The translations under genes and the position numbers were made by a program. Positions 36,187 to 44,136 of a stretch of 47,653 bases of DNA are shown here, one piece after another (position 1 is the stretch's first letter; each line of letters starts with the position of its first letter). Under the pieces are notes generated by a model. The model was not told the DNA's origin. It made no database searches and saw only the letters and a list, made by a program, of their open reading frames with translations. Source of the DNA: an uncultured Prevotella sp. (GTDB lineage: Bacteria; Bacteroidota; Bacteroidia; Bacteroidales; Bacteroidaceae). The DNA lies in contig CABSIA010000004.1 in the NCBI GenBank assembly GCA_902477645.1, positions 1 to 47,653 on the forward strand, written 5' to 3'.

Positions 36187-39113
36187 TGAAAAACAATACT
36201 GCATTTTTAGAATATGTCGCACGGGACATAATCCGTCGCTTCGGCACACAGCTTGCCGATGTCGCCGTGGTGTTTCCAAACAAGCGCGCGTCGCTATTTC
36301 TGAACAAATATCTTGTACAGCTGGCAGGCAAACCTGTGTGGAGTCCGGCTTACATCACCATCAGCGACTTGTTCCGCAAACACTCTGCGCTCGAGGTTGC
36401 AGACCATATAGAACTTATCTGCAGGTTGTATGATGTCTACTGCCAATGCATGACAAATGGAGGAAATACACTTTCGGGCAGCCTCGACCATTTCTACGGA
36501 TGGGGCGAGCTGCTGCTTGCCGATTTCGACGATATCGACAAAAACCTTGGCGATGCAGACAGGATTTTCACCGACTTGAGCAATTATCAGGATCTGACCA
36601 CAGCACCTGCCGACATGCTCGATGAGCAGCAGCTCTCGCAACTCCGGCGGCTATTCGGATATTTTGCCGAGACCAAGAGTGAGCTGAAAGACAGGTTCAA
36701 CGAAATATGGGGAAAACTACCCGATATTTATCATGGCTACAGAAAGTCGCTGCAACAGTGCGGACTGGCTTACGAGGGCATGCTCTATCGTGAGGTGGCA
36801 GAAAAGCCGGGTATCGATTTCAAATACAGACACTATGTGTTCGTCGGTTTCAACATGATGCAGCAGGTAGAGCAGCAACTTTTCACACGGCTGAAAAATA
36901 TTGGCAAAGCCTCGTTCTATTGGGATTTCGACAAATATTATGTGGCCCCCCTGCCCCCCGGTGGGGGATCTTCCCAAACCTCTACACCCCCCACCGGGGG
37001 GCAGGGGGGCCAAGGCCACGAGGCAGGTGTCTACATATCCAAATATCTTGACAAGTTTAAAAACTCTATCAACTCCGCGGCAGAAGATATTTACGACAAC
37101 ATGTCGAAGCCGAAAGACATAACATACATCCGCGCACAGACTGAAAACATACAGGCACGCTATATATGTCAATGGCTGAGAGAGAACGGGCGAATGGAGG
37201 CTGGCGAGCGTACGGCCATAGTCTTAGCTGACGAAAAACTGTTACCTGCCGTAGTAAACAACTTACCTGTCGGCATACCGATAAATATCACCACAGGTTA
37301 CCCGTTGGCACTGTCGCCGGCAGCCTCAATACTGAACCTGTTGCTGACATTGCGCAGCGACTTGACGGGCACAAACGGAACCACTTTCAGACTGAGCACC
37401 GTGAACAAACTTCTCGCTCATCCATACGCCGTCTACATCAGCGAGCGTGCAGGGGAGATAAGGCAACAGCTGAACGACCAGAAAACATATTTCCCGACGG
37501 CCAAGGATTTGGGTGTAGACGAGGGCATGCGGCTTCTGTTCAAACAACCTGAGAACCCGCTGGATATTCACGAGTCTATTGAATGGATTACCAGTGTCAT
37601 AGAATATGTCGGCAAACACAGCCACGGCAACAGCGATGCTTTTTTCCAGGAGTCGCTGTTCCGCACATACACATTAACCAACAGACTGAAACAACTGATA
37701 AACAACAACATACTAAACATAAGCGCAGCAACACTCGAACGCCTTATTTCGCAAATCGTTGCAACCACGACAGTACCTTTCCATGGCGAGCCGGCAGAAG
37801 GACTGCAGATAATGGGAGTACTGGAGACCCGCAATCTCGATTTCGACCATGTGCTTATGCTGTCGTGCAACGAGGGCAACATGCCGAAGGGTGTCAACGA
37901 CTCATCGTTCATCCCCTACTCTATCCGCAAGTTTCACGGACTCACAACCATCGACAACAAAGTGGCAATTTACGCCTACTATTTCTACCGCCTTATGCAG
38001 CGTGCCGGAGACATAACTCTCACATACAACACAACTACAGAGGGTACCCACACTGCTGAGATGAGCCGCTTTATGCTTCAGATGATGGTTGAGAGCGGAC
38101 ACACGATTAAGAGAAAAAGCATAACAGCCGGACAGTCACCATGTACGGAGCGGCAAAAAGATGTTGAGAAAGATGAGCGTGTGATGCAAAAAATGCTTAC
38201 ACCAAAAGATGGCAAGGAGCACATTTTCATATCGCCGTCGGCACTCGGCAACTATCTTACATGCCCCATGCGCTACTACTTCGCAAACGTGGCAGGACTC
38301 AGCAAACTTGACGACACCGACGACACCGACATCGATGCGCGGATATTCGGAAACCTGTTCCACAGCGCAGCAGAATTTCTTTACAAAGACGTTATCGGAA
38401 AGACGCTTACACAAAAAGACATCGCAGCCCTGTCGAAAAACATAGACCGGTGCGTAGAGAAGGCTTTCGTAAAGGAACTCTACAACAAAAACCCCGAGAC
38501 GGCACGCCTCGGCAGGCTTAACGGACTGCAGGAGATAAACTCGGTGGTGATAAAAAAATATCTGCACAGGCTGCTGAAAAGGGATGCGGCTAATGCGCCG
38601 ATTACAATTCTCGGCACCGAGACCTGGGTGACGAAAGAATGCAGCATCAATGTAGGCGGAAAAACCATAAGCTATGCGATAGGCGGAATAATAGACCGGC
38701 TCGACCGGCTTGAGAAAGACGGACGCATACGCATAGTCGACTACAAAACAGGAAAACTGCCGCAACACTGGCCAGCGGAGCTTGCCGACATATTCGACAC
38801 AAAAATGAACAAGACGATACCTGCCAACTACTATCTGCAGGCAATGCTCTATGCGTCTATCGTAAAGGAGAAACAACCGGCCGCAACCGTCAGCCCGGCC
38901 CTGCTATACATACAACAGACATCAAATCCCGACTACGACCCGATGCTGAATATAAACAAGGAGCCGATTAGCGACATCGACATATACAGGGATGAATATT
39001 GGGAGTTGCTAAATGGACTGGTATGCGAGATTTTCGATGAGCGCATTCCTTTCAGTCAGACTCAAGATACTGAGCGCTGCACATATTGTCCTTTCAAACA
39101 GCTGTGCAAATAG
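36186..39113 (+). CDS. addB: AddB-type nuclease with in-frame hairpin insertion
   Basis: 975 residues from the ATG that overlaps the addA stop; an ATG at 36144 lies inside addA and is unlikely. The N-terminus (VAVVFPNKRASLFLNKYL) is helicase-like but lacks a good Walker A, usual for the Bacteroidetes form. The C-terminal nuclease has GGIIDRLDRLEKDGRIRIVDYKTGK with D852 and K854. C693, C965, C968 and C974 (CTYCPFKQLC) match the 4Fe-4S cluster spacing of AddB. Residues about 254-278 are a Pro/Gly/Ser/Gln linker encoded by a 70-base GC-rich perfect hairpin, inserted between KYYV and HEAGVYI without shifting frame. It acts with AddA in DNA-end resection. Confidence 0.92.
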   Translation: MKNNTAFLEYVARDIIRRFGTQLADVAVVFPNKRASLFLNKYLVQLAGKPVWSPAYITISDLFRKHSALEVADHIELICRLYDVYCQCMTNGGNTLSGSLDHFYGWGELLLADFDDIDKNLGDADRIFTDLSNYQDLTTAPADMLDEQQLSQLRRLFGYFAETKSELKDRFNEIWGKLPDIYHGYRKSLQQCGLAYEGMLYREVAEKPGIDFKYRHYVFVGFNMMQQVEQQLFTRLKNIGKASFYWDFDKYYVAPLPPGGGSSQTSTPPTGGQGGQGHEAGVYISKYLDKFKNSINSAAEDIYDNMSKPKDITYIRAQTENIQARYICQWLRENGRMEAGERTAIVLADEKLLPAVVNNLPVGIPINITTGYPLALSPAASILNLLLTLRSDLTGTNGTTFRLSTVNKLLAHPYAVYISERAGEIRQQLNDQKTYFPTAKDLGVDEGMRLLFKQPENPLDIHESIEWITSVIEYVGKHSHGNSDAFFQESLFRTYTLTNRLKQLINNNILNISAATLERLISQIVATTTVPFHGEPAEGLQIMGVLETRNLDFDHVLMLSCNEGNMPKGVNDSSFIPYSIRKFHGLTTIDNKVAIYAYYFYRLMQRAGDITLTYNTTTEGTHTAEMSRFMLQMMVESGHTIKRKSITAGQSPCTERQKDVEKDERVMQKMLTPKDGKEHIFISPSALGNYLTCPMRYYFANVAGLSKLDDTDDTDIDARIFGNLFHSAAEFLYKDVIGKTLTQKDIAALSKNIDRCVEKAFVKELYNKNPETARLGRLNGLQEINSVVIKKYLHRLLKRDAANAPITILGTETWVTKECSINVGGKTISYAIGGIIDRLDRLEKDGRIRIVDYKTGKLPQHWPAELADIFDTKMNKTIPANYYLQAMLYASIVKEKQPAATVSPALLYIQQTSNPDYDPMLNINKEPISDIDIYRDEYWELLNGLVCEIFDERIPFSQTQDTERCTYCPFKQLCK
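36943..37012. repeat. GC-rich 25-bp perfect inverted repeat inside addB
   Basis: Arms at 36943-36967 and 36988-37012 are exact complements made of C6/G6 runs (TGGCCCCCCTGCCCCCCGG…), with a 20-base loop. Base composition is unlike the surrounding gene. It is read through in frame as a low-complexity linker. It looks like a mobile palindromic element tolerated in a coding sequence. Confidence 0.93.
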
Positions 39114-39126
39114 GATAGCCGTAACT

Positions 39127-39639
39127 CTACAGCAGCCTCGTCATCAGAACGGCATCCTCGAAGCCGTTGTCACCAAGAAGCCATTGCCTGATATTGGCAG
39201 AAGAGTCAAAACCCAATTTTGAGAACAGAGACCTGCAAGCCTCATTGTCGGCGGCAACAAAGGCATACAGCTGATTAAGATGCAATACAGACAAGGCGTA
39301 ATCAAGCAGTTGAGACAATGCGGAACAGGCATATCCATGCCGACGGTGAGCATCAAGGATTACAATGCCAATTTCTGCCCTGAGATGTCTGGGGTCAAAG
39401 TTCACAAGGTCTACTATGCCGACAGCCATGCCATCCTCGTTCTCTACTATCAGCCGCAGTTGCTTGTCGGTATAAATGTCAGACGATGTATTGGCAATAT
39501 AGTCTCTTATGACATAGCGCGAATACGGAACATTTGTTACTCCAACATTCCACAGCCTGCGGTCGTTTTCTATTCCATACAACAGCTCAATGTCCTCTGG
39601 CTCAATGGCTCTCAGCCTGACTGTTGAAAAAAGTCTCAT
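39127..39639 (-). CDS. GNAT-family N-acetyltransferase
   Basis: 170 residues with a RimJ/RimL-like fold. It begins with MRLFSTVRLRAIEPEDIELLY and has the acetyl-CoA-binding region AEIGIVILDAHRRHGYACSA (the R/Q-x-x-G-x-A loop appears as RRHGYA), followed by VAADNEACRSLFSKLGF. Similar proteins acetylate ribosomal proteins, polyamines or sugars; the target is not visible. Its start overlaps the stop of the upstream glycosyltransferase gene (ATGA), indicating coupling. It ends 13 bases from convergent addB, with no terminator seen between. Confidence 0.88.
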   Translation of the reverse strand: MRLFSTVRLRAIEPEDIELLYGIENDRRLWNVGVTNVPYSRYVIRDYIANTSSDIYTDKQLRLIVENEDGMAVGIVDLVNFDPRHLRAEIGIVILDAHRRHGYACSALSQLLDYALSVLHLNQLYAFVAADNEACRSLFSKLGFDSSANIRQWLLGDNGFEDAVLMTRLL

Positions 39640-40838
39640 AATATTACATCTCCTTTGGTAATAATGATGTTGTCGGCAGGATGATAAAAGGCCATTTCAA
39701 CATTGTCCACAGGATGGGCAGAGAATATCCGGAGGATATCGCCATACGAATAAGCTGCCAAGTCATAGACAACATAGCAAACCGTATTACAGGAAACCGA
39801 CAGATTATCAATGCCGGCATGTCCATCCTGACACGTCGCAGAACAGGCCGCGCAGAATTCAATATCCATGCCCTTACTCTCAAAAAGCCTGCGGCATGCG
39901 TTAAAAGAGTTTTCTGTTCCGATAAATATATAACGGGACATATAAGAACGTTTCCTCTCAACAAAACCAAGATTTCGGCGCACGACATCAAACTGCATGC
40001 CAACAAGAGCCACCGCCGCCTTAAGGTATATTGCTGTCTTTATGGGCAGGCTCAGCAACAGCGACATGTGCCCATAATGTTTGCGGAAGAAAATGAGCAT
40101 AGCCTCATAGAAAACATGGACATACCTGAACGACGACTTGTGTGTGCTCTCGCCTTTATAGTGCAGTATGCGCGACGGCAGATAGCAGTTTTTGTACCCG
40201 CCTTTCAGAATCCTGTAGCTTAGGTCTATGTCCTCGCCGTACATGAAAAAATCCTCGTCCAACAGCCCAATCTTATCGAGTGCCTGCTTGCGCAGCATAA
40301 AGAACGCTCCGCTGACAACCTCAATCTCAGCAGGCTCGTCCCACGGCAGAAAACCAAGATAATATTTTCCAAATTTCTTATGCTTCGGAAACCTGTTGCA
40401 CAACCCTATCATTTTGTAGAACGACGTGAGCGGCGTTGGCAGTCCACGTCTCGACTCCATGGCATCTGTGCCGTCGACCTTAAGCATGCGGAGTCCGAGA
40501 CCACCACAGTCTGTATGGGCATCCATAAACCCGACAGCCTCTTTCAAGACATCGTTGCCAAGCACCACGTCTGGGTTTAACAACAGCAGATATTCAGACC
40601 TGGCAGAACGCAACGCCAAGTTATTGGCCCTGGCAAAGCCAAGGTTGTGGTTAAGGGCTATGACCTTAACCTGTGGAAAACGGTTGCTGATGAAGTCTAC
40701 AGAACCGTCGTGCGAATGGTTGTCAACAACAATTACATCAACATCGTCAGCCAATGATGACTGGAAGATTGAGTCTATACATTGGTATACGTAATACTTG
40801 ACATTGTAGTTGACTATTACTATTGTCAGTCTTGCCAT
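39636..40838 (-). CDS. Family 2 glycosyltransferase with C-terminal extension
   Basis: 400 residues. The N-terminal GT-A fold (about 1-260) shows LTIVIVNYNV, DVIVVDNHSHDGS and LLLLNPDVVL, then the acceptor-side EVVSGAFFMLRKQALDKIG…DEDFFMYGEDIDLSYR, as in rhamnosyl/galactosyl-type transferases of surface glycans. Hydrophobic stretch MSLLLSLPIKTAIYLKAAVA suggests membrane association. Residues about 290-400 (SRYIFIGTENSFNACRRLFE…) form an additional domain with a nucleotide-binding look that I cannot assign. It is coupled by ATGA to the acetyltransferase gene and preceded by a small membrane protein gene. The sugar is unknown. Confidence 0.9.
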   Translation of the reverse strand: MARLTIVIVNYNVKYYVYQCIDSIFQSSLADDVDVIVVDNHSHDGSVDFISNRFPQVKVIALNHNLGFARANNLALRSARSEYLLLLNPDVVLGNDVLKEAVGFMDAHTDCGGLGLRMLKVDGTDAMESRRGLPTPLTSFYKMIGLCNRFPKHKKFGKYYLGFLPWDEPAEIEVVSGAFFMLRKQALDKIGLLDEDFFMYGEDIDLSYRILKGGYKNCYLPSRILHYKGESTHKSSFRYVHVFYEAMLIFFRKHYGHMSLLLSLPIKTAIYLKAAVALVGMQFDVVRRNLGFVERKRSYMSRYIFIGTENSFNACRRLFESKGMDIEFCAACSATCQDGHAGIDNLSVSCNTVCYVVYDLAAYSYGDILRIFSAHPVDNVEMAFYHPADNIIITKGDVIL

Positions 40839-40847
40839 TTTGAGATA

Positions 40848-41264
40848 TTATGAAACTTCCGACACACATCTTTCCATGGTAGGAAAAACAAAGAACATCG
40901 ACAGGAAGATTATGATAGCCAAATAGCCGAACGACGGCAACATGTACAGATAATACAACAGAGTATTAGCCACCATGGGGACGGCAAGCATCAGCAAGCG
41001 CAAAAGTCCCCACCGCAGCAAGGCATGCTCTTTGCCCGCAACAAGTCTCTTCTTAATAAACTTGGCACGGAACATCCACAAAGCCGAAGGAACGAGGCAG
41101 ATGGTTAGAAGCTCCATTGCCATAAGCACATAAAACTCCTCTGTCAGATTTCCAGCCCTCGAGCCGGGGACAAGAAACTCGCATTCGAAAAGCATAATCA
41201 GCTGTATGGTCAAAACTACGGGAAGCAAAAATGCTATGAAGAGAATTATAAAAGTCCGTTTCAT
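40848..41264 (-). CDS. Small four-helix membrane protein
   Basis: 138 residues with about four membrane segments: TFIILFIAFLLPVVLTIQLI, FYVLMAMELLTICLVPSALW, LLRLLMLAVPMVANTLLYYL and YLAIIIFLSMFFVF. I recognise no known family. Its start overlaps the recR stop by the ATGA arrangement, and the glycosyltransferase gene starts 9 bases after its end, so it is part of that operon. It may assist glycan export or membrane attachment of the transferase; this is inference from position only. Confidence 0.75.
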   Translation of the reverse strand: MKRTFIILFIAFLLPVVLTIQLIMLFECEFLVPGSRAGNLTEEFYVLMAMELLTICLVPSALWMFRAKFIKKRLVAGKEHALLRWGLLRLLMLAVPMVANTLLYYLYMLPSFGYLAIIIFLSMFFVFPTMERCVSEVS

Positions 41265-41872
41265 GATTCAAATGGTGTACGTTTTAGTATTGAGCGTCCA
41301 AGAGTGACCTCGTCGGCATATTCAAGCTCATTGCCCACGGAAATGCCCCGGGCAATAACCGACAACTCGACATCAAACTCCTTAAGCTTCTTCGAGATAA
41401 AGAAATTCGTCGTGTCGCCCTCAATCGTCGGGCTAAGTGCAAGTATAACCTCTTTGACACCTCCTGCGGCAACTCTGTCGACAAGCGATTTTATCTCAAT
41501 GTCGGCCGGCCCTATGCCGTCGAGAGGTGAGATAATTCCGCCAAGCACATGGTAAAGCCCATGATATTGCATGGTGTTCTCGATAGCCATAACGTCGCGT
41601 ATGTTCTCAACGACGCATATAGTAGACTTGTCGCGCCTGTGATCGGCACATATAGGACAAATATCAGTATCGCTGACATTGTGACAAACGGCGCAATACT
41701 TGGCATCGCGCTTCATCGTGGTTATGGCATTGGCAAAAGCCTCGACATCGGCAGCCGGTTGCTTCAGCAGATGAAGGACAAGGCGCAAAGCGGTCTTGCG
41801 CCCTATACCGGGCAGCTTGGAAAACTCCACCACGGCCCTGTCAAGCAATAACGAAGGAAACTGCTGCTCCAT
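41261..41872 (-). CDS. recR: Recombination mediator RecR
   Basis: 203 residues. RecR forms a ring around DNA and with RecO/RecF loads RecA at gaps. It has an N-terminal helix-hairpin-helix (LPGIGRKTALRLVLHLL), a four-cysteine zinc finger with C60, C63, C72 and C75, and a Toprim domain (VVENIRDVMAIE…YHVLGGIISPLDGIG) followed by the C-terminal Walker-B-like segment. The size fits the family exactly. It lies two bases after a small outer-membrane protein gene and overlaps the membrane-protein gene downstream. Confidence 0.96.
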   Translation of the reverse strand: MEQQFPSLLLDRAVVEFSKLPGIGRKTALRLVLHLLKQPAADVEAFANAITTMKRDAKYCAVCHNVSDTDICPICADHRRDKSTICVVENIRDVMAIENTMQYHGLYHVLGGIISPLDGIGPADIEIKSLVDRVAAGGVKEVILALSPTIEGDTTNFFISKKLKEFDVELSVIARGISVGNELEYADEVTLGRSILKRTPFES

Positions 41873-41874
41873 TT

Positions 41875-42360
41875 CTACAGATAAACACCAACGCCGATGC
41901 GCACGCCGATAGTAGAGAAGTCTGAATGGTTTTTGAACGACTGGTCGTAGTAAAGAGAAGGCTCTACCGTGACTGTACGGCTGAGGAAGAAAGCATACCC
42001 AACTTCCACTCCCGGCATAACGTCGTTGTAGTTTTTACCATGTACATACTTGCCGCTCACACCGAGGAAAATTCCATTTTGCTCAATATAATATCTCAAG
42101 CCTATGCCGGCTGTCACAGCATCAGAAACGCCTTTCTGCCCAGAATGGCTGTACGAGGTTTGTCCAAGCGCCATCCAGTTGTCCTCGAACATATATCCGC
42201 CCTTGGCGTCGATGTTCAGTTTCAGCTCCTTGCTGCCGCTATAATTAAGGTCGAAACCTGACAAAGCACCACTAACATAAACTTTACCAATCTCAAACTG
42301 AGCACTTGCTGTCAGCGAGGTAAAAACAGCAAACAAAGCCGCAATAAATGTTTTTCTCAT
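41875..42360 (-). CDS. Small outer-membrane beta-barrel protein
   Basis: 161 residues. A signal peptide (MRKTFIAALFAVFTSLTASAQ) is followed by about eight amphipathic strands (FEIGKVYVSGALSGFDLNY…FSTIGVRIGVGVYL), as in OmpA/OmpW-size porin-like barrels of Bacteroidetes. No enzymatic residues are visible. It begins after a 167-base repeat-filled gap from cstA and runs into recR with two bases between. I found no convincing promoter in front, so it may be transcribed from the cstA side. Confidence 0.82.
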   Translation of the reverse strand: MRKTFIAALFAVFTSLTASAQFEIGKVYVSGALSGFDLNYSGSKELKLNIDAKGGYMFEDNWMALGQTSYSHSGQKGVSDAVTAGIGLRYYIEQNGIFLGVSGKYVHGKNYNDVMPGVEVGYAFFLSRTVTVEPSLYYDQSFKNHSDFSTIGVRIGVGVYL

Positions 42361-42390
42361 AGTTATTTAATTATAAATTATTATTTTTTA

Positions 42391-42543
42391 GTTGACGAGT
42401 TGACAGCTTGACTTATCACATTACAACTCGTCTACTTGTCTACTTGTCTACTCGTCTACTTGTCTACTTGTCAACTTGTTTACTTGTCAACTCGTTTACT
42501 TGTCAACTCGTTTACTTGTCAACTCGTTTACTTGTCAACTTGC
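42391..42543. repeat. Octamer tandem array (15 units) plus inverted copy
   Basis: Fifteen 8-bp units occupy 42424-42543 (CTACTTGT, TTACTTGT, CAACTCGT and variants; partly a 16-bp super-repeat). An inverted copy GTTGACGAGTTGACAG lies at 42391-42406. The cstA stop (TTA at 42528-42530) and its last codons (QVDK) are encoded by the last two units. It is related to the array at 1884-1927. Confidence 0.92.
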
Positions 42544-44042
42544 TTCCGTTTCCACATCAGGAACCACACAAGTGATACCGCAACAACAGCCATGGCGAAT
42601 GGAAAGGCGACAGCCCCGTCAATGCCAAACGCCTGCTTGGAAACGAGCAGGAATGTAGAGCACACCACCGTCATAAATACCGCCGGGACAAGCGTCACCA
42701 AGAACGGCTTTTTGCGCTGTACAAGGTAAACGGTAAGCGTCCAAAGCGTAAACACGGCTAGCGTCTGGTTTGCCCATCCGAAATACTGCCAGATAACGTT
42801 GAAGCCATTCGGATTTTCCATCTGCCAAAACAGAAGCAACAGTCCGGCACCGAAAACAGGAACGCAGACATACAGGCGCTTGCGCACGGTGCGCTGCTCA
42901 AGCCCAATGAACTCTGCTATAATCAGGCGTGCGCTGCGGAATGCGGTATCGCCACTCGTAATTGGAGCCGCAACAACGCCAAGCATTGCCAGAATGCCGC
43001 CAAACAAGCCTAACCAGCCAGAGCAGATATATTTTACTACCGTGGGCGCATCGAAGAACTGCACAAGTGTTTTGCCACCCTCGCCCTGCTGCTGCATAAA
43101 ACTGTTTATGGTCTCTGCGTCAACCACCTCGCGCCTTCCCCCATAATAGAAGAAATACATTGAGGCTGTTGCCCAAATCAGGGCGACTATACCCTCGGTT
43201 ATCATAGCCCCATAGAAGATTGGACGACCTTGTCTCTCATGCTTTATGCAACGTGCCATCAACGGACTCTGGGTGGCATGGAAACCGCTGATTGCTCCGC
43301 ATGCGATGGTGATAAACAGGCATGGGAAAACAGGATTTTTCGTCATAAAGCTGTCTGCGCCAAGCCATGCGGGATTGTCGTTAAGGTTGCTGTCACCAAG
43401 ATTGCTCCACAGTTCCGGTATCTCAGGCATTTTCCAGAACAGCCCCACAAGCAGAGCCAACGCCATAAAAAGTAGCGAGAACGCAAAGAGCGGATATATC
43501 TTTCCTATAATTTTGTCGATTGGCAGCATGGTGGCGATGATGTAATATACAAAAATTGCCATCACCCACCCCATTTTTGTTCCGTACAGTGTCTGAAGAA
43601 TTATAGCAGGGCTATAAACAAAAACAACACCTACCATGATAAGCAACAGCACAGAGAATACCAGCATCAGCTTCTTGGTGGTCTGTCCCAAATATTTACC
43701 AACAAGTTCGGGCAGCCCCACACCTCCATGACGAAGCGAAAGCATGCCAGAGAGATAGTCATGGACGGCACCTGCAAAAATACAGCCAAACACAATCCAC
43801 AAATATGCCACAGGACCATACCAGGCTCCCATTATGGCACCAAATATAGGACCGGTGCCGGCAATGTTCAGAAACTGAATCATAAATATTTTCCAGCCCG
43901 GCATCACGATATAATCCACTCCGTCTGCTTTGGCAACGGCGGGAGTAGTTCTGTTGTCGGGCGCAAACACGTGCTCTATGAATTTGCCATAGAACAAATA
44001 TCCGACAACAAGCCCCAACAAGGCAATAGTAAAAGATATCAT
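42528..44042 (-). CDS. cstA: Carbon starvation protein A (CstA-type transporter)
   Basis: 504 residues with many membrane helices. The CstA family signature is visible at the N-terminus (GYLFYGKFIEHVFAPD, then WKIFMIQFLNIAGTGPIFGAIMGAWYGP) and FAGAVHDYLSGMLSLRHGG. The proteins import peptides or pyruvate in starved cells. The length matches the shorter Bacteroidetes form. The C-terminal QVDK is encoded by an octamer tandem array, so the end may vary between strains. It is divergent from the GHL10 gene across a 94-base promoter region. Confidence 0.93.
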   Translation of the reverse strand: MISFTIALLGLVVGYLFYGKFIEHVFAPDNRTTPAVAKADGVDYIVMPGWKIFMIQFLNIAGTGPIFGAIMGAWYGPVAYLWIVFGCIFAGAVHDYLSGMLSLRHGGVGLPELVGKYLGQTTKKLMLVFSVLLLIMVGVVFVYSPAIILQTLYGTKMGWVMAIFVYYIIATMLPIDKIIGKIYPLFAFSLLFMALALLVGLFWKMPEIPELWSNLGDSNLNDNPAWLGADSFMTKNPVFPCLFITIACGAISGFHATQSPLMARCIKHERQGRPIFYGAMITEGIVALIWATASMYFFYYGGRREVVDAETINSFMQQQGEGGKTLVQFFDAPTVVKYICSGWLGLFGGILAMLGVVAAPITSGDTAFRSARLIIAEFIGLEQRTVRKRLYVCVPVFGAGLLLLFWQMENPNGFNVIWQYFGWANQTLAVFTLWTLTVYLVQRKKPFLVTLVPAVFMTVVCSTFLLVSKQAFGIDGAVAFPFAMAVVAVSLVWFLMWKRKQVDK

Positions 44043-44069
44043 TTTATGTTGTTTTATTTTATCTTAATG

Positions 44070-44077
44070 CAAAAGTA
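44070..44077 (-). promoter_or_regulatory. cstA -7 box
   Basis: TACTTTTG on the minus strand, about 28 bases before the start codon. No TTTG lies at the right distance upstream, suggesting regulated use. Confidence 0.5.
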
Positions 44078-44086
44078 AGCATTTTA

Positions 44087-44117
44087 TTTGAAAACAGGAA
44101 AAATATCCGTACCTTTG
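44087..44117 (+). promoter_or_regulatory. Promoter of the cell-wall hydrolase operon
   Basis: TTTG (44087-44090), 19 bases, TACCTTTG (44110-44117), 19 bases before the GHL10 start. It overlaps the divergent cstA promoter region. Confidence 0.85.
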
Positions 44118-44136
44118 TACACAAATTGATAGAATA

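Noticed and set aside
38136..38876. Minus-strand open frame of 246 codons
   Set aside because: It is opposite the addB nuclease domain and shows no protein family features. The similar frame at 44398-45141 opposite the GHL10 gene was rejected for the same reason.
42424..42543. CRISPR-like array
   Set aside because: Units are 8 bp with no unique spacers; it is a simple tandem repeat.
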